7,043 nt of DNA from Parachlamydiales bacterium (GTDB taxonomy: Bacteria; Chlamydiota; Chlamydiia; Chlamydiales; SM23-39): NCBI GenBank assembly GCA_020058465.1, contig JAGVDZ010000190.1:1-7043 (forward strand), read 5' to 3'. The position numbers were made by a program, and so were the translations under genes. The notes below the pieces were generated by a model. It saw only the letters and a list, made by a program, of their open reading frames with translations, was not told the DNA's origin and ran no database searches. The first letter of the stretch is position 1; every line of letters begins with the position of its first letter. Shown here in pieces: positions 1 to 5,013 of this stretch.

Positions 1-98
1 CTCATCTTCCAGGTATACAAAATACCCACAGACAAAAGAAGGTAGACAAGACAGTAGTCCCAAATCGCACGATCAATCCACTCTAAAATTTCGACCAT
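1..98 (-). CDS. AGCS-type amino acid symporter, N-terminal fragment (runs off left edge)
   Basis: Reading the minus strand from the ATG at 98-96 gives 32 open codons to the window edge: MVEILEWIDRAIWDYCLV followed by a hydrophobic stretch ending in LLLSVGILYTWKM. A short amphipathic start, then an 'IW-x-Y' motif, a first membrane helix and a basic residue is typical of the N-terminus of AGCS (alanine/glycine:cation symporter) proteins, inner-membrane sodium-coupled amino acid importers. An in-frame TAG two codons upstream bounds the N-terminus, so only ATG 98 or the adjacent GTG at 101-99 can be the start. A weak GGATAGG lies just upstream. The gene is divergent from the MFS transporter at 425. 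Only one helix is visible, so the family call is an inference from N-terminal resemblance; another multi-spanning transporter is possible. The rest of the gene lies to the left of the window. Confidence 0.55.
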   Translation of the reverse strand, partial: MVEILEWIDRAIWDYCLVYLLLSVGILYTWKM

Positions 99-130
99 CA
101 CCTATCCACTTTAAGAGGTTGCGGCCACGC

Positions 131-160
131 ACTATACTCCCCATCGAGAAAAAATCACAA
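131..160 (-). promoter_or_regulatory. candidate sigma70-type promoter for the leftward symporter gene
   Basis: On the minus strand, TTGTGA (160-155) and TATAGT (136-131) are separated by 18 bases. They match the -35 and -10 consensus at four and five of six positions. The -10 box lies about 32 bases upstream of the ATG at 98, leaving a short leader. This is the best promoter-like pair seen in the divergent region. It is a pattern match only. Confidence 0.45.
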
Positions 161-166
161 ACCTTG

Positions 167-236
167 AAAAAATAACGTGCAGCTTTATCGGCAGCTTTCG
201 CGCTGACAAAACTGCACGTTATTTTCGATATTTGGT
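167..236. repeat. family B hairpin repeat, copy 1
   Basis: Perfect 14-base inverted arms AAAATAACGTGCAG (169-182) and CTGCACGTTATTTT (212-225) enclose a 29-base centre that itself contains CAGC...GCTG. Both strands show a GC-rich stem followed by a T-rich run, so it has the shape of a bidirectional terminator, although it lies upstream of both flanking genes. The reverse complement of 190-236 matches 2051-2097 at 41 of 47 positions by eye, which makes it a repeat and not a lone hairpin. Confidence 0.7.
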
Positions 237-240
237 ACGA

Positions 241-395
241 TATACGCAAATGAACTCAAAAGTTGGTTTTTGACAGTGTCGGCGACGCTTGGAGTTCACC
301 TTTCTTGGTATCGCTAAACTTTTTAAGTTTAGCTACTTCAGAAAGATGAATTCCATCCTTGTCAAATTCCCAAATTTTGAGTTCATTTGTGTATA
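241..395. repeat. family A palindromic MITE-like element, copy 1
   Basis: The element begins TATACGCAAATGAACTCAAA and ends with the near-complement TTTTGAGTTCATTTGTGTATA, so the terminal inverted repeats are about 35 bases including inward-facing TTGACA/TGTCAA. The centre is a second inverted repeat whose apex is AAACTT-TTT-AAGTTT at 316-330. The whole 155 bp can fold into one long imperfect hairpin. It aligns along its full length with 4843-5003, with a 6-base deletion near 354 and a divergent patch near 314-320. No coding capacity for a transposase is present. Both ends carry the TA-containing TATAC motif, which would suit a TA-targeting (IS630/mariner-like) mobiliser. That last point is inference. 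Confidence 0.8.
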
Positions 396-424
396 CCAAG
401 TCTCATCATAATAGAAAAAAATCG

Positions 425-1696
425 ATGGTTCGCTCCTCACACACCTACCGGCATGCTATGGCCACTATCACGGGCAATCTCCTAGAACACTATGATACAG
501 CTCTTTTTGCTCTGCTGGCCCCCTACCTAGCTCCTCTTTTTTTTAACACTAAAAATCCTGTAACAGCCCTCATCCTCACCTACGGAATGATGCCCTTAGG
601 GCTCTTATCTAAACCTTTAGGCGCATTTTTTTTTGGCTGGATTGGTGATCGAAGAAGCCGGAAATATGCGTTTTGCCTATCTTTGGCGGGGGTGGCAGGG
701 ACAACCACAATCATGGGATGTCTTCCCACATACGCAATGGCGGGAGTGTGGGCTCCTTGTCTTCTTGCCCTGACTAAGATATTGCAAGGTTTTTTTGCAG
801 CAGGTGAATCAGCAGGAGGAGCTCTCATCCTCCTCGAACGGCAATCGTCCCGTGTCCGAGGATGGCTGAGTGGTCTCTACAACGTCTCTTCAATCCTTGG
901 GATGGCTTTAGCCTCATTGTTTGTCATGCTGATGGACCTACATCTTGCTATGTCTCTCCACTGGCGCTGGCTTTTTTTGGCAGGGAGTTTGACAGCGTGG
1001 ATCATCCTTTGGATACGACGTGATCTACCAGAGGCCTCCCCAACCCTACCTTCTTCTCAAAGGGCTGTCGTACCCCCTCCGTTTCTTCTTTTATCATTTT
1101 TAACTCTCCTATTAGCAAACGGCTTTTCTCACGTCATCTACCACTTTGCCTTCACACTGATGAATGGCTACATTCCATTGGCCACCTCCTTTTCACAGGC
1201 CGATACTTTGCAAGCAAACACCTACCTTCTCTTACTCGATGCGGTCCTTTTACCTATATTTGGAGCCATTGCCTCTTACTGGAATCGTCACTCAATGATG
1301 ATGCAATTGTCTTCTTTCTCGATCGCTCTTTTAAGCACACCTCTTTGCATGTTGATCGACTACGATATTTCTTTTGGATTCATTCTCTGGATACGGATCT
1401 GTCTTGTGACTCTCGGAGTCGCTTTCGCAGCCCCTTATTACGCTTGGGCGATTGAATCGCTCCCTTTTCGTCACCGATACCTTTCTTTAGCTGTGGCAGG
1501 AGCCCTCGGATCACAACTCATCGGCGCTCCAACATCAGCCATCGGGATCTGGCTTTATCAGATGACACATCGTTCGTGGTCTCTTGGACTTTATCTATCT
1601 TGCCTATCTCTCATCACTTCAATAGTTCTCCTTGCACACGCGCGCCTCGTTTCCAACAGAGTCAACACCGCCGTCCTTGACACCAATATAATCTAG
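425..1696 (+). CDS. MFS transporter, metabolite:H+ symporter (ProP-like) type
   Basis: This 423-aa inner-membrane transporter probably imports a small osmolyte or carboxylate with protons. GNLLEHYDTALF (residues 17-28) corresponds to the GN-x-LEWYDF signature of the MHS/ProP family. GAFFFGWIGDRRSRKYAF (66-83) is the MFS loop 2-3 motif A. QGFFAAGESAGGALILLE (121-138) matches the family's QGFSxGGExGG segment. About twelve hydrophobic segments fill the chain, with a basic cytoplasmic loop near IRRDLPEASP (about 197-206). The length is a little under the usual 430-500 aa. I chose ATG 425 because it puts the family signature about 16 residues from the start. The frame is open further upstream to a TTG at 359, but those codons lie inside the family A repeat and have no ribosome binding site. 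No strong Shine-Dalgarno is seen for ATG 425 either. The substrate cannot be read from the sequence; proline/betaine, citrate or alpha-ketoglutarate types are all possible. Confidence 0.88.
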   Translation: MVRSSHTYRHAMATITGNLLEHYDTALFALLAPYLAPLFFNTKNPVTALILTYGMMPLGLLSKPLGAFFFGWIGDRRSRKYAFCLSLAGVAGTTTIMGCLPTYAMAGVWAPCLLALTKILQGFFAAGESAGGALILLERQSSRVRGWLSGLYNVSSILGMALASLFVMLMDLHLAMSLHWRWLFLAGSLTAWIILWIRRDLPEASPTLPSSQRAVVPPPFLLLSFLTLLLANGFSHVIYHFAFTLMNGYIPLATSFSQADTLQANTYLLLLDAVLLPIFGAIASYWNRHSMMMQLSSFSIALLSTPLCMLIDYDISFGFILWIRICLVTLGVAFAAPYYAWAIESLPFRHRYLSLAVAGALGSQLIGAPTSAIGIWLYQMTHRSWSLGLYLSCLSLITSIVLLAHARLVSNRVNTAVLDTNII

Positions 1697-1785
1697 CTTT
1701 AATCAAGCAGACGCTACGCAATAAAGAAATCTGGACGAATGCATTCAAAAATGTTATACTGCACTCAGCTTGAAAGTTGGAACTA

Positions 1786-1922
1786 TACCATTCGCGAGAA
1801 ATAAATTTAACAAGAAGGCAGCGCAAATCTTTGTATCTGGAACGAGCGACCACTGCCGATAGGCAAGGCGCGAGTTGCTAAGCCGACGCAGTTAAATATG
1901 AATTTGTTTCTCGCGAATGGTA
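1786..1922. repeat. family C inverted-repeat element
   Basis: TACCATTCGCGAGAA (1786-1800) is perfectly complementary to TTCTCGCGAATGGTA (1908-1922). The pairing extends inward imperfectly (ATAAATTT against GAATTTGT) to about 23 bases. The roughly 90-base interior has no long ORF and no strong internal palindrome, unlike family A. TA dinucleotides adjoin both ends. Long perfect arms around a short non-coding interior are the form of a MITE, but only one copy is visible, so mobility is an inference. Confidence 0.6.
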
Positions 1923-1951
1923 TTATGCCAAGAAGGCGCCCTCAATTTGGG

Positions 1952-2001
1952 CCAAGCTACCTCCTCGTCAAATTCCCAACTTTTGAATTCATTTGTGTAT
2001 A
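1952..2001. repeat. family A element, right-half remnant (copy 2)
   Basis: Fifty bases from CCAAGCTACCTCCT to CATTTGTGTATA match the right arm of the full copy (4954-5003) with about one difference. The left arm and central palindrome are missing here. The break falls exactly at the outer edge of the inner palindrome, replaced by unrelated sequence (AATTTGGG). It ends 13 bases before the ATG of the DUF2490-like gene. Confidence 0.8.
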
Positions 2002-2014
2002 CATCTAGGACGAA

Positions 2015-2806
2015 ATGATCGAACCTCCCGGTGTCTTGCCTGTCGTTATATCAAATATCAAAAATAACGTGCAGGTTGGCCAGCGCGAAAGCTCCCGACA
2101 AATCGACGATCACAAACGGCATGGTCTTATACGACGTTGTAGGTCACTTGTCTATATCATCCTTGCGACGTGTCTCCTGACCCCATCCCTGATCGCGGGA
2201 CTCAATGATGATGGCGACGTCCAGTGTTGGGCCCGTATGGGACTGTCTCACGAGTTATCCACCTATTGGAAGCTTTATACAAGCGCGGAAGCACGATTTG
2301 GAGACGACGTTTCGAGATACTATTACCAGCATGTAGAAATACTTGGAGCCTATATCCTACAATCTTGGTGTCAGTTGGCTTTGGGATATCGCCAAATTTA
2401 CAAGAGGATCCCTTCGTCATCGACTCATTGGCGAGGAGAGGCGTCACCTCTATTCGATCTCATCTTAAAAACTCCCATTTTTTGTCATTGGACATTCCAA
2501 GCTCGGAGTCGTTGGCAGTATATTGTTCCTGAAAGTGGCTCTTCTTTTTTACTCTTTCGCGAGCTTGTCAAGTTGACCTCTCCATGGTCTTGGACACGAT
2601 TTCACGCTACTCCTTATCTAGCATCTGAATCATTTTTTCGTGAAGGAAAGGGGTTTGACGAAGAAAGACTCTCCATAGGTGTCAGCGAACCTTTGATCCA
2701 TGATCTTTTGTCCGGCGATGTGAGCTACATGTTTCGCCTGTTAAGGCCAGAGTCTCGTTGGATCCACCACCACGTAGTCATCTTGGAACTCCGATGGAAG
2801 GTTTAG
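2015..2806 (+). CDS. DUF2490-like outer-membrane protein with unusual N-terminus
   Basis: This 263-aa protein has an export signal and a beta-rich body. After a hydrophobic core at about 45-60 (LVYIILATCLLTPSLI) cleavage could follow A61 or G62. The mature part carries alternating aromatic/polar strands typical of DUF2490, a predicted outer-membrane barrel family: an initial W-x-R region (CWARMGLSHEL), a SAEARFGDD...YYYQHVEI pair, LGYRQIYKR, and a C-terminal strand ending LELRWKV. Its function is unknown. ATG 2015, with AGGA at 2007-2010, is preferred; the only other in-frame starts are TTG 2036 and GTG 2069, and neither has a ribosome binding site. All force an n-region of at least 25 residues, and 43 from ATG 2015, much longer than normal. 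Residues 13-31 are encoded by a family B repeat copy. It is the first gene of a three-gene operon; the next start is 5 bases after the stop codon. Confidence 0.75.
   Translation: MIEPPGVLPVVISNIKNNVQVGQRESSRQIDDHKRHGLIRRCRSLVYIILATCLLTPSLIAGLNDDGDVQCWARMGLSHELSTYWKLYTSAEARFGDDVSRYYYQHVEILGAYILQSWCQLALGYRQIYKRIPSSSTHWRGEASPLFDLILKTPIFCHWTFQARSRWQYIVPESGSSFLLFRELVKLTSPWSWTRFHATPYLASESFFREGKGFDEERLSIGVSEPLIHDLLSGDVSYMFRLLRPESRWIHHHVVILELRWKV
2051..2107. repeat. family B repeat, copy 2 (one arm, within coding sequence)
   Basis: CAAATATCAAAAATAACGTG and the following bases, with CCAGCGCGAAAGCT and CCGACAAA, match the reverse complement of 180-236 in the upstream intergenic region; 41 of 47 positions agree over 2051-2097. 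The second inverted arm of copy 1 is absent here, because similarity stops after CCGACAAA. The copy lies wholly inside the 5' end of the DUF2490-like gene, in frame, and contributes about 19 codons. Confidence 0.75.
2796..2801 (+). promoter_or_regulatory. ribosome binding site deciding the glycosyltransferase start
   Basis: GGAAGG sits 10 bases upstream of ATG 2812, inside the last codons of the preceding gene. It favours ATG 2812 over the in-frame ATG 2794 and TTG 2758, which overlap the upstream gene and have no such site. Confidence 0.6.
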
Positions 2807-2811
2807 AACGT

Positions 2812-3525
2812 ATGACAAACGTCTTTGTCTTGATTCCTTGCTACAATGTCGAAGATTTTTGTGGCGATGTGCTGGAGCAGACCATTTTATGTTTTAAAAA
2901 CATTGTTCTTATCGACGACGGATCCACTGACAATACCAGCCACACGTTAAAGGAATTTCAACAAACCTACCCAAGCAGGATCCACCTGATCCAGCATCAC
3001 CACAATATGGGCAAGGGGACAGCGCTTCTCACAGCTCTTCGCTATGCTCTATCACAGGGAGCTTCTGCCATTGTTACCCTCGATGGGGACGGGCAACACC
3101 GCCCTGATCAAGGAACTCTACTTTTACAAGCTCTCGAGCAAGGAGCTGATCTGGTGATTGGAAGTCGCTCCTTTGCTTTGATGCCTTTTCGCTCTAAATG
3201 GGCCAATCGCTCGATCACCTTCTTTCTCCATCGACTCTACGCCAACGCCCCTGAAGATACTCAAACTGGGTTTCGAGCCTTCTCCCCTCGCTTCACGCAA
3301 AGGATTCTGGGCGCTTTGCAAAACGGACGTTATGAGACAGAATTTTATATCCTTCTCCTAGCTCTTTCTGAAAAATATGTCATCCGAGAAGTGGCGATCG
3401 AAACAATTTATCTTGATAAGAACCGCTCTTCCCATTTCAGTAGATTGAAAGATTCGCTCAGAATCCTCAAAGCTCTTTGGCAACATTTTCGGCAACCTCC
3501 TTTTCCAAATCAGGACACTCTATGA
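2812..3525 (+). CDS. family 2 glycosyltransferase (dolichol-phosphate-sugar synthase-like)
   Basis: This 237-aa GT-A fold enzyme most likely transfers a sugar from a nucleotide donor to a polyprenyl phosphate or envelope glycan at the cytoplasmic face. The full set of GT2 landmarks is present: VFVLIPCYN (4-12), VLIDDGSTDNT (32-42) for nucleotide binding, NMGKGTALLTAL (65-76), TLDGDGQHRPDQ (89-100) with the metal-binding D-x-D, VIGSRSF (115-121), DTQTGFRAF (149-157) in the acceptor region, and YETEF (174-178). The closing YLDKNRSSHFSRLKDSLRI resembles the end of DPM1/ArnC-like catalytic domains. There is no C-terminal membrane domain, so it is a bare catalytic domain like bacterial DPM-type enzymes. 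The start is 5 bases after the preceding stop codon. The end overlaps the next gene by ATGA, so translation is probably coupled. The donor sugar and acceptor are not determined by the sequence. Confidence 0.88.
   Translation: MTNVFVLIPCYNVEDFCGDVLEQTILCFKNIVLIDDGSTDNTSHTLKEFQQTYPSRIHLIQHHHNMGKGTALLTALRYALSQGASAIVTLDGDGQHRPDQGTLLLQALEQGADLVIGSRSFALMPFRSKWANRSITFFLHRLYANAPEDTQTGFRAFSPRFTQRILGALQNGRYETEFYILLLALSEKYVIREVAIETIYLDKNRSSHFSRLKDSLRILKALWQHFRQPPFPNQDTL
3512..3515 (+). promoter_or_regulatory. ribosome binding site for the ATGA-overlapping downstream gene
   Basis: AGGA lies 6 bases before ATG 3522, within the end of the glycosyltransferase gene. It supports ATG 3522 over the longer in-frame start at 3477, which lies inside the glycosyltransferase reading frame with no site of its own. 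Confidence 0.5.
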
Positions 3526-4841
3526 GACTATGGTTGATCGAACTCAATGAGTTTAATTTATCTCTCCTTCATGAAGCAGCAGAACTGTTGGAGCTGACGA
3601 CACTGCAAAAGATATTGTCCTACCACATCAGTGAAACTTGGACAGCAGATACGCATGAAAGCGGGGCCCTGGAGCCCTGGGTACAGTGGGTCTCTTTGCA
3701 TCACGGTGTTCCCTCATCGATTCACAAAGTAGCTCACCTAGGCGACAGTGTCCCCTCCTCTTTATCTCCTATTTGGAGCCTTCTTGTAGAAAGAAGTTGC
3801 CGAGTTGGCGTTTGGGGGGCAATGAATGCCTCATTTCCTAACCCCTCTTCTTCTTCATTTTTCTTCCCTGACCCCTGGAGCTCCAAGGAGCCAGCTTTTC
3901 CTAAGGAGCTCAACCAACTTCTCGAACCTCTACAGTCCATAGCTCAAAATTATACAAACCAAAATATTCTGTCTCTTAGCCGATCGTTGTGCTCACTTTG
4001 TCTTTTTTTTATCCACAATCGTTCCTTATCTCACCTAGGGCTCATTGTAAAACAACTTTGGCAAGGGTGGCGAGCCTTCGGCTCGAAGCCTTGTCTGTTT
4101 GTCTCAGCCCTCGACGCTCTCTCCACCCATCTCTGCTCTCATTATGTCGAAAGGTACGATCCCGGCTTTGTTCTCCTCTTCTTAAACAGCCTAGCCCATG
4201 CACAGCACCATCAATGGCATCCAAAGACTCTTTCTTTAACAACGCCGCTGGGGCATACCCTCCACCAATTGGATACGATGTTGAACCGTCTTTTTCAAAA
4301 GATCGACGAGCAGCGAGATATTGTAGTTGTTGTCAATGCTTTATCCCAAATGAACACCCACCACGAAGCACCGTGGATCTTGTATCGACAGATTGACCAA
4401 CTTGCATTTTTAAAAGCTGTAGGGATCCATGAAGTGTCGGTCATTTCGCATATGACCCACGACGCCCACCTCCATTTTACCTCACCTGAAGCCTGTAGAA
4501 GAGCGTTCACGATTTTATCCGCGGCTAAGGTAGACAAGCTTTCACTTTTCGAGGTTGAAGCCTATCCACAAGAGCCGACTAAGCTCTTTTACAAGATCAT
4601 CCAAACACATCCTCTTTCTCCCACAGCCCTATTGACAATCGAGGGCAAAGCCATCCCCTTTTTCTCCCTTTTCTGCGCGATTGTAGAAAGGACGGGGCGG
4701 CATACTCAAACAGGGACGGTCTTATCAAATCGGCCAATCTTCCCAAAAAAGCTCTACAACCATGAACTGATCCATTGGATCAAAGAGCTCCCCATATTCC
4801 AAGAAGGAGAGCTGGCAAAGAGAGAATCTCGAATGGCTTAA
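3522..4841 (+). CDS. alkaline-phosphatase-superfamily-like protein, envelope glycan context
   Basis: This 439-aa protein has no signal peptide and no clear membrane helix. It resembles a family of alkaline-phosphatase-fold proteins found in polysaccharide clusters. The N-terminus WLIELNEFN (4-12) fits the first strand with an acidic metal ligand. THESGALEPWVQWVSLHHG (44-62) fits the region around the nucleophile. It is followed by HKVAHLGD (68-75), a VGVWGAMNA strand (95-103), FFFPDPWS (113-120), and FLNSLAHAQHHQW (220-232), where the histidines could bind metal. The usual late S-D-H-G metal motif is not seen; VVVVNALSQMN (268-278) stands in its place. Activity as a phosphatase or phosphodiesterase is therefore uncertain, and it may use another chemistry. 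ATG 3522 overlaps the glycosyltransferase stop, so the two products are probably made together. It is the last gene of the operon, and its stop codon abuts a palindromic repeat. The family call rests on motif memory, not on an alignment. Confidence 0.6.
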   Translation: MRLWLIELNEFNLSLLHEAAELLELTTLQKILSYHISETWTADTHESGALEPWVQWVSLHHGVPSSIHKVAHLGDSVPSSLSPIWSLLVERSCRVGVWGAMNASFPNPSSSSFFFPDPWSSKEPAFPKELNQLLEPLQSIAQNYTNQNILSLSRSLCSLCLFFIHNRSLSHLGLIVKQLWQGWRAFGSKPCLFVSALDALSTHLCSHYVERYDPGFVLLFLNSLAHAQHHQWHPKTLSLTTPLGHTLHQLDTMLNRLFQKIDEQRDIVVVVNALSQMNTHHEAPWILYRQIDQLAFLKAVGIHEVSVISHMTHDAHLHFTSPEACRRAFTILSAAKVDKLSLFEVEAYPQEPTKLFYKIIQTHPLSPTALLTIEGKAIPFFSLFCAIVERTGRHTQTGTVLSNRPIFPKKLYNHELIHWIKELPIFQEGELAKRESRMA

Positions 4842-4842
4842 C

Positions 4843-5003
4843 TATACACAAATGAACTCAAAAGTTGGTTTTTGACAGTGTCGACGACGCTTGGAGTTCA
4901 CCTTTCTGAAGCAGCTAAACTTTTTAAGTTTAGCTGCTTCAGAAAGATGAATTCCAAGCTACCTCCTTGTCAAATTCCCAACTTTTGAATTCATTTGTGT
5001 ATA
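4843..5003. repeat. family A palindromic MITE-like element, copy 3 (full length)
   Basis: This 161-bp near-perfect palindrome runs from TATACACAAATGAACTCAAA to its complement TTTTGAATTCATTTGTGTATA. The inner arms CTTGGAGTTCACCTTTCTG (4890-4908) and CAGAAAGATGAATTCCAAG (4940-4958) close on the apex AAACTT-TTT-AAGTTT (4917-4931). Only a patch of roughly 13 bases on each side (GTGTCGACGACG against CTACCTCCT) fails to pair. It fills the space between two converging genes: the left stop codon ends 1 base before it and the right stop codon begins 10 bases after it. As RNA from either strand it would form a very long hairpin, so it may act as a bidirectional terminator or 3' stabiliser. No T-tract follows it, so that role is inference. 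Confidence 0.85.
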
Positions 5004-5013
5004 CCTCCATTGA

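Larger units (their letters stand above)
99..424. other. divergent intergenic region packed with repeats
   Basis: This 326-bp gap separates the leftward symporter start from the rightward MFS start. Positions 99-166 hold the leader and candidate promoter of the leftward gene, 167-236 the family B hairpin, and 241-395 family A copy 1. Only about 29 bases (396-424) remain as unique DNA before the MFS start codon. I could not find a convincing promoter for the MFS gene in unique sequence. Its promoter therefore either lies inside a repeat or is of a type I cannot recognise. Confidence 0.6.
1697..2014. other. gene-free region made largely of degenerate mobile repeats
   Basis: No credible coding region lies in these 318 bases. 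Positions 1697-1755 appear unique and show no clear terminator for the MFS gene. Positions 1786-1922 are an inverted-repeat element (family C), and 1952-2001 are the right half of a family A element. A weakly A-like left end may lie at 1756-1781. The last 13 bases contain the ribosome-binding-site-like AGGA (2007-2010) before the next start codon. Confidence 0.6.

Noticed and set aside
270..298. TTGACA at 270-275 in family A copy 1 as a promoter -35 box for the MFS gene.
   Set aside because: At 16-18 bases downstream the sequence reads GAGTTC/AGTTCA/GTTCAC, which does not resemble a -10 box. The hexamer is part of the terminal inverted repeat and is mirrored in the other arm.
1697..1755. Search for a rho-independent terminator after the MFS gene.
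   Set aside because: No stable stem with a T-run was seen directly after the stop codon; the inverted repeat of family C begins 90 bases later, with long separated arms that do not look like a terminator.
2224..2532. A 102-codon plus-strand ORF overlapping the DUF2490-like gene.
   Set aside because: It has no ribosome binding site and no recognisable motif, and the enclosing frame shows a signal peptide and barrel-like strands. It could be examined as a frameshift partner, but the main frame is continuous.
4071..4085. Perfect small hairpin CGAGCC-TTC-GGCTCG within the phosphatase-like gene.
   Set aside because: It is short, lies mid-gene, has no T-tract and no second copy in the window, and is within what chance would give in a 7-kb sequence.
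3989..4396. A 135-codon plus-strand ORF in another frame of the phosphatase-like gene.
   Set aside because: It lies wholly inside a longer ORF with good motifs and an overlapping operon structure; its composition (Ser/Arg/Pro/Cys-rich) is that of an out-of-frame shadow.
4898..4957. A 19-codon minus-strand micro-ORF inside family A copy 3 (TTG start, LEFIFLKQLNLKSLAASER), with AAGGAGGT at 4968-4961 just upstream.
   Set aside because: The site is only 3 bases from the TTG, and the equivalent frame in copy 1 has an in-frame TAG after seven codons, so coding is not conserved between copies. The pattern is better explained by the palindrome.
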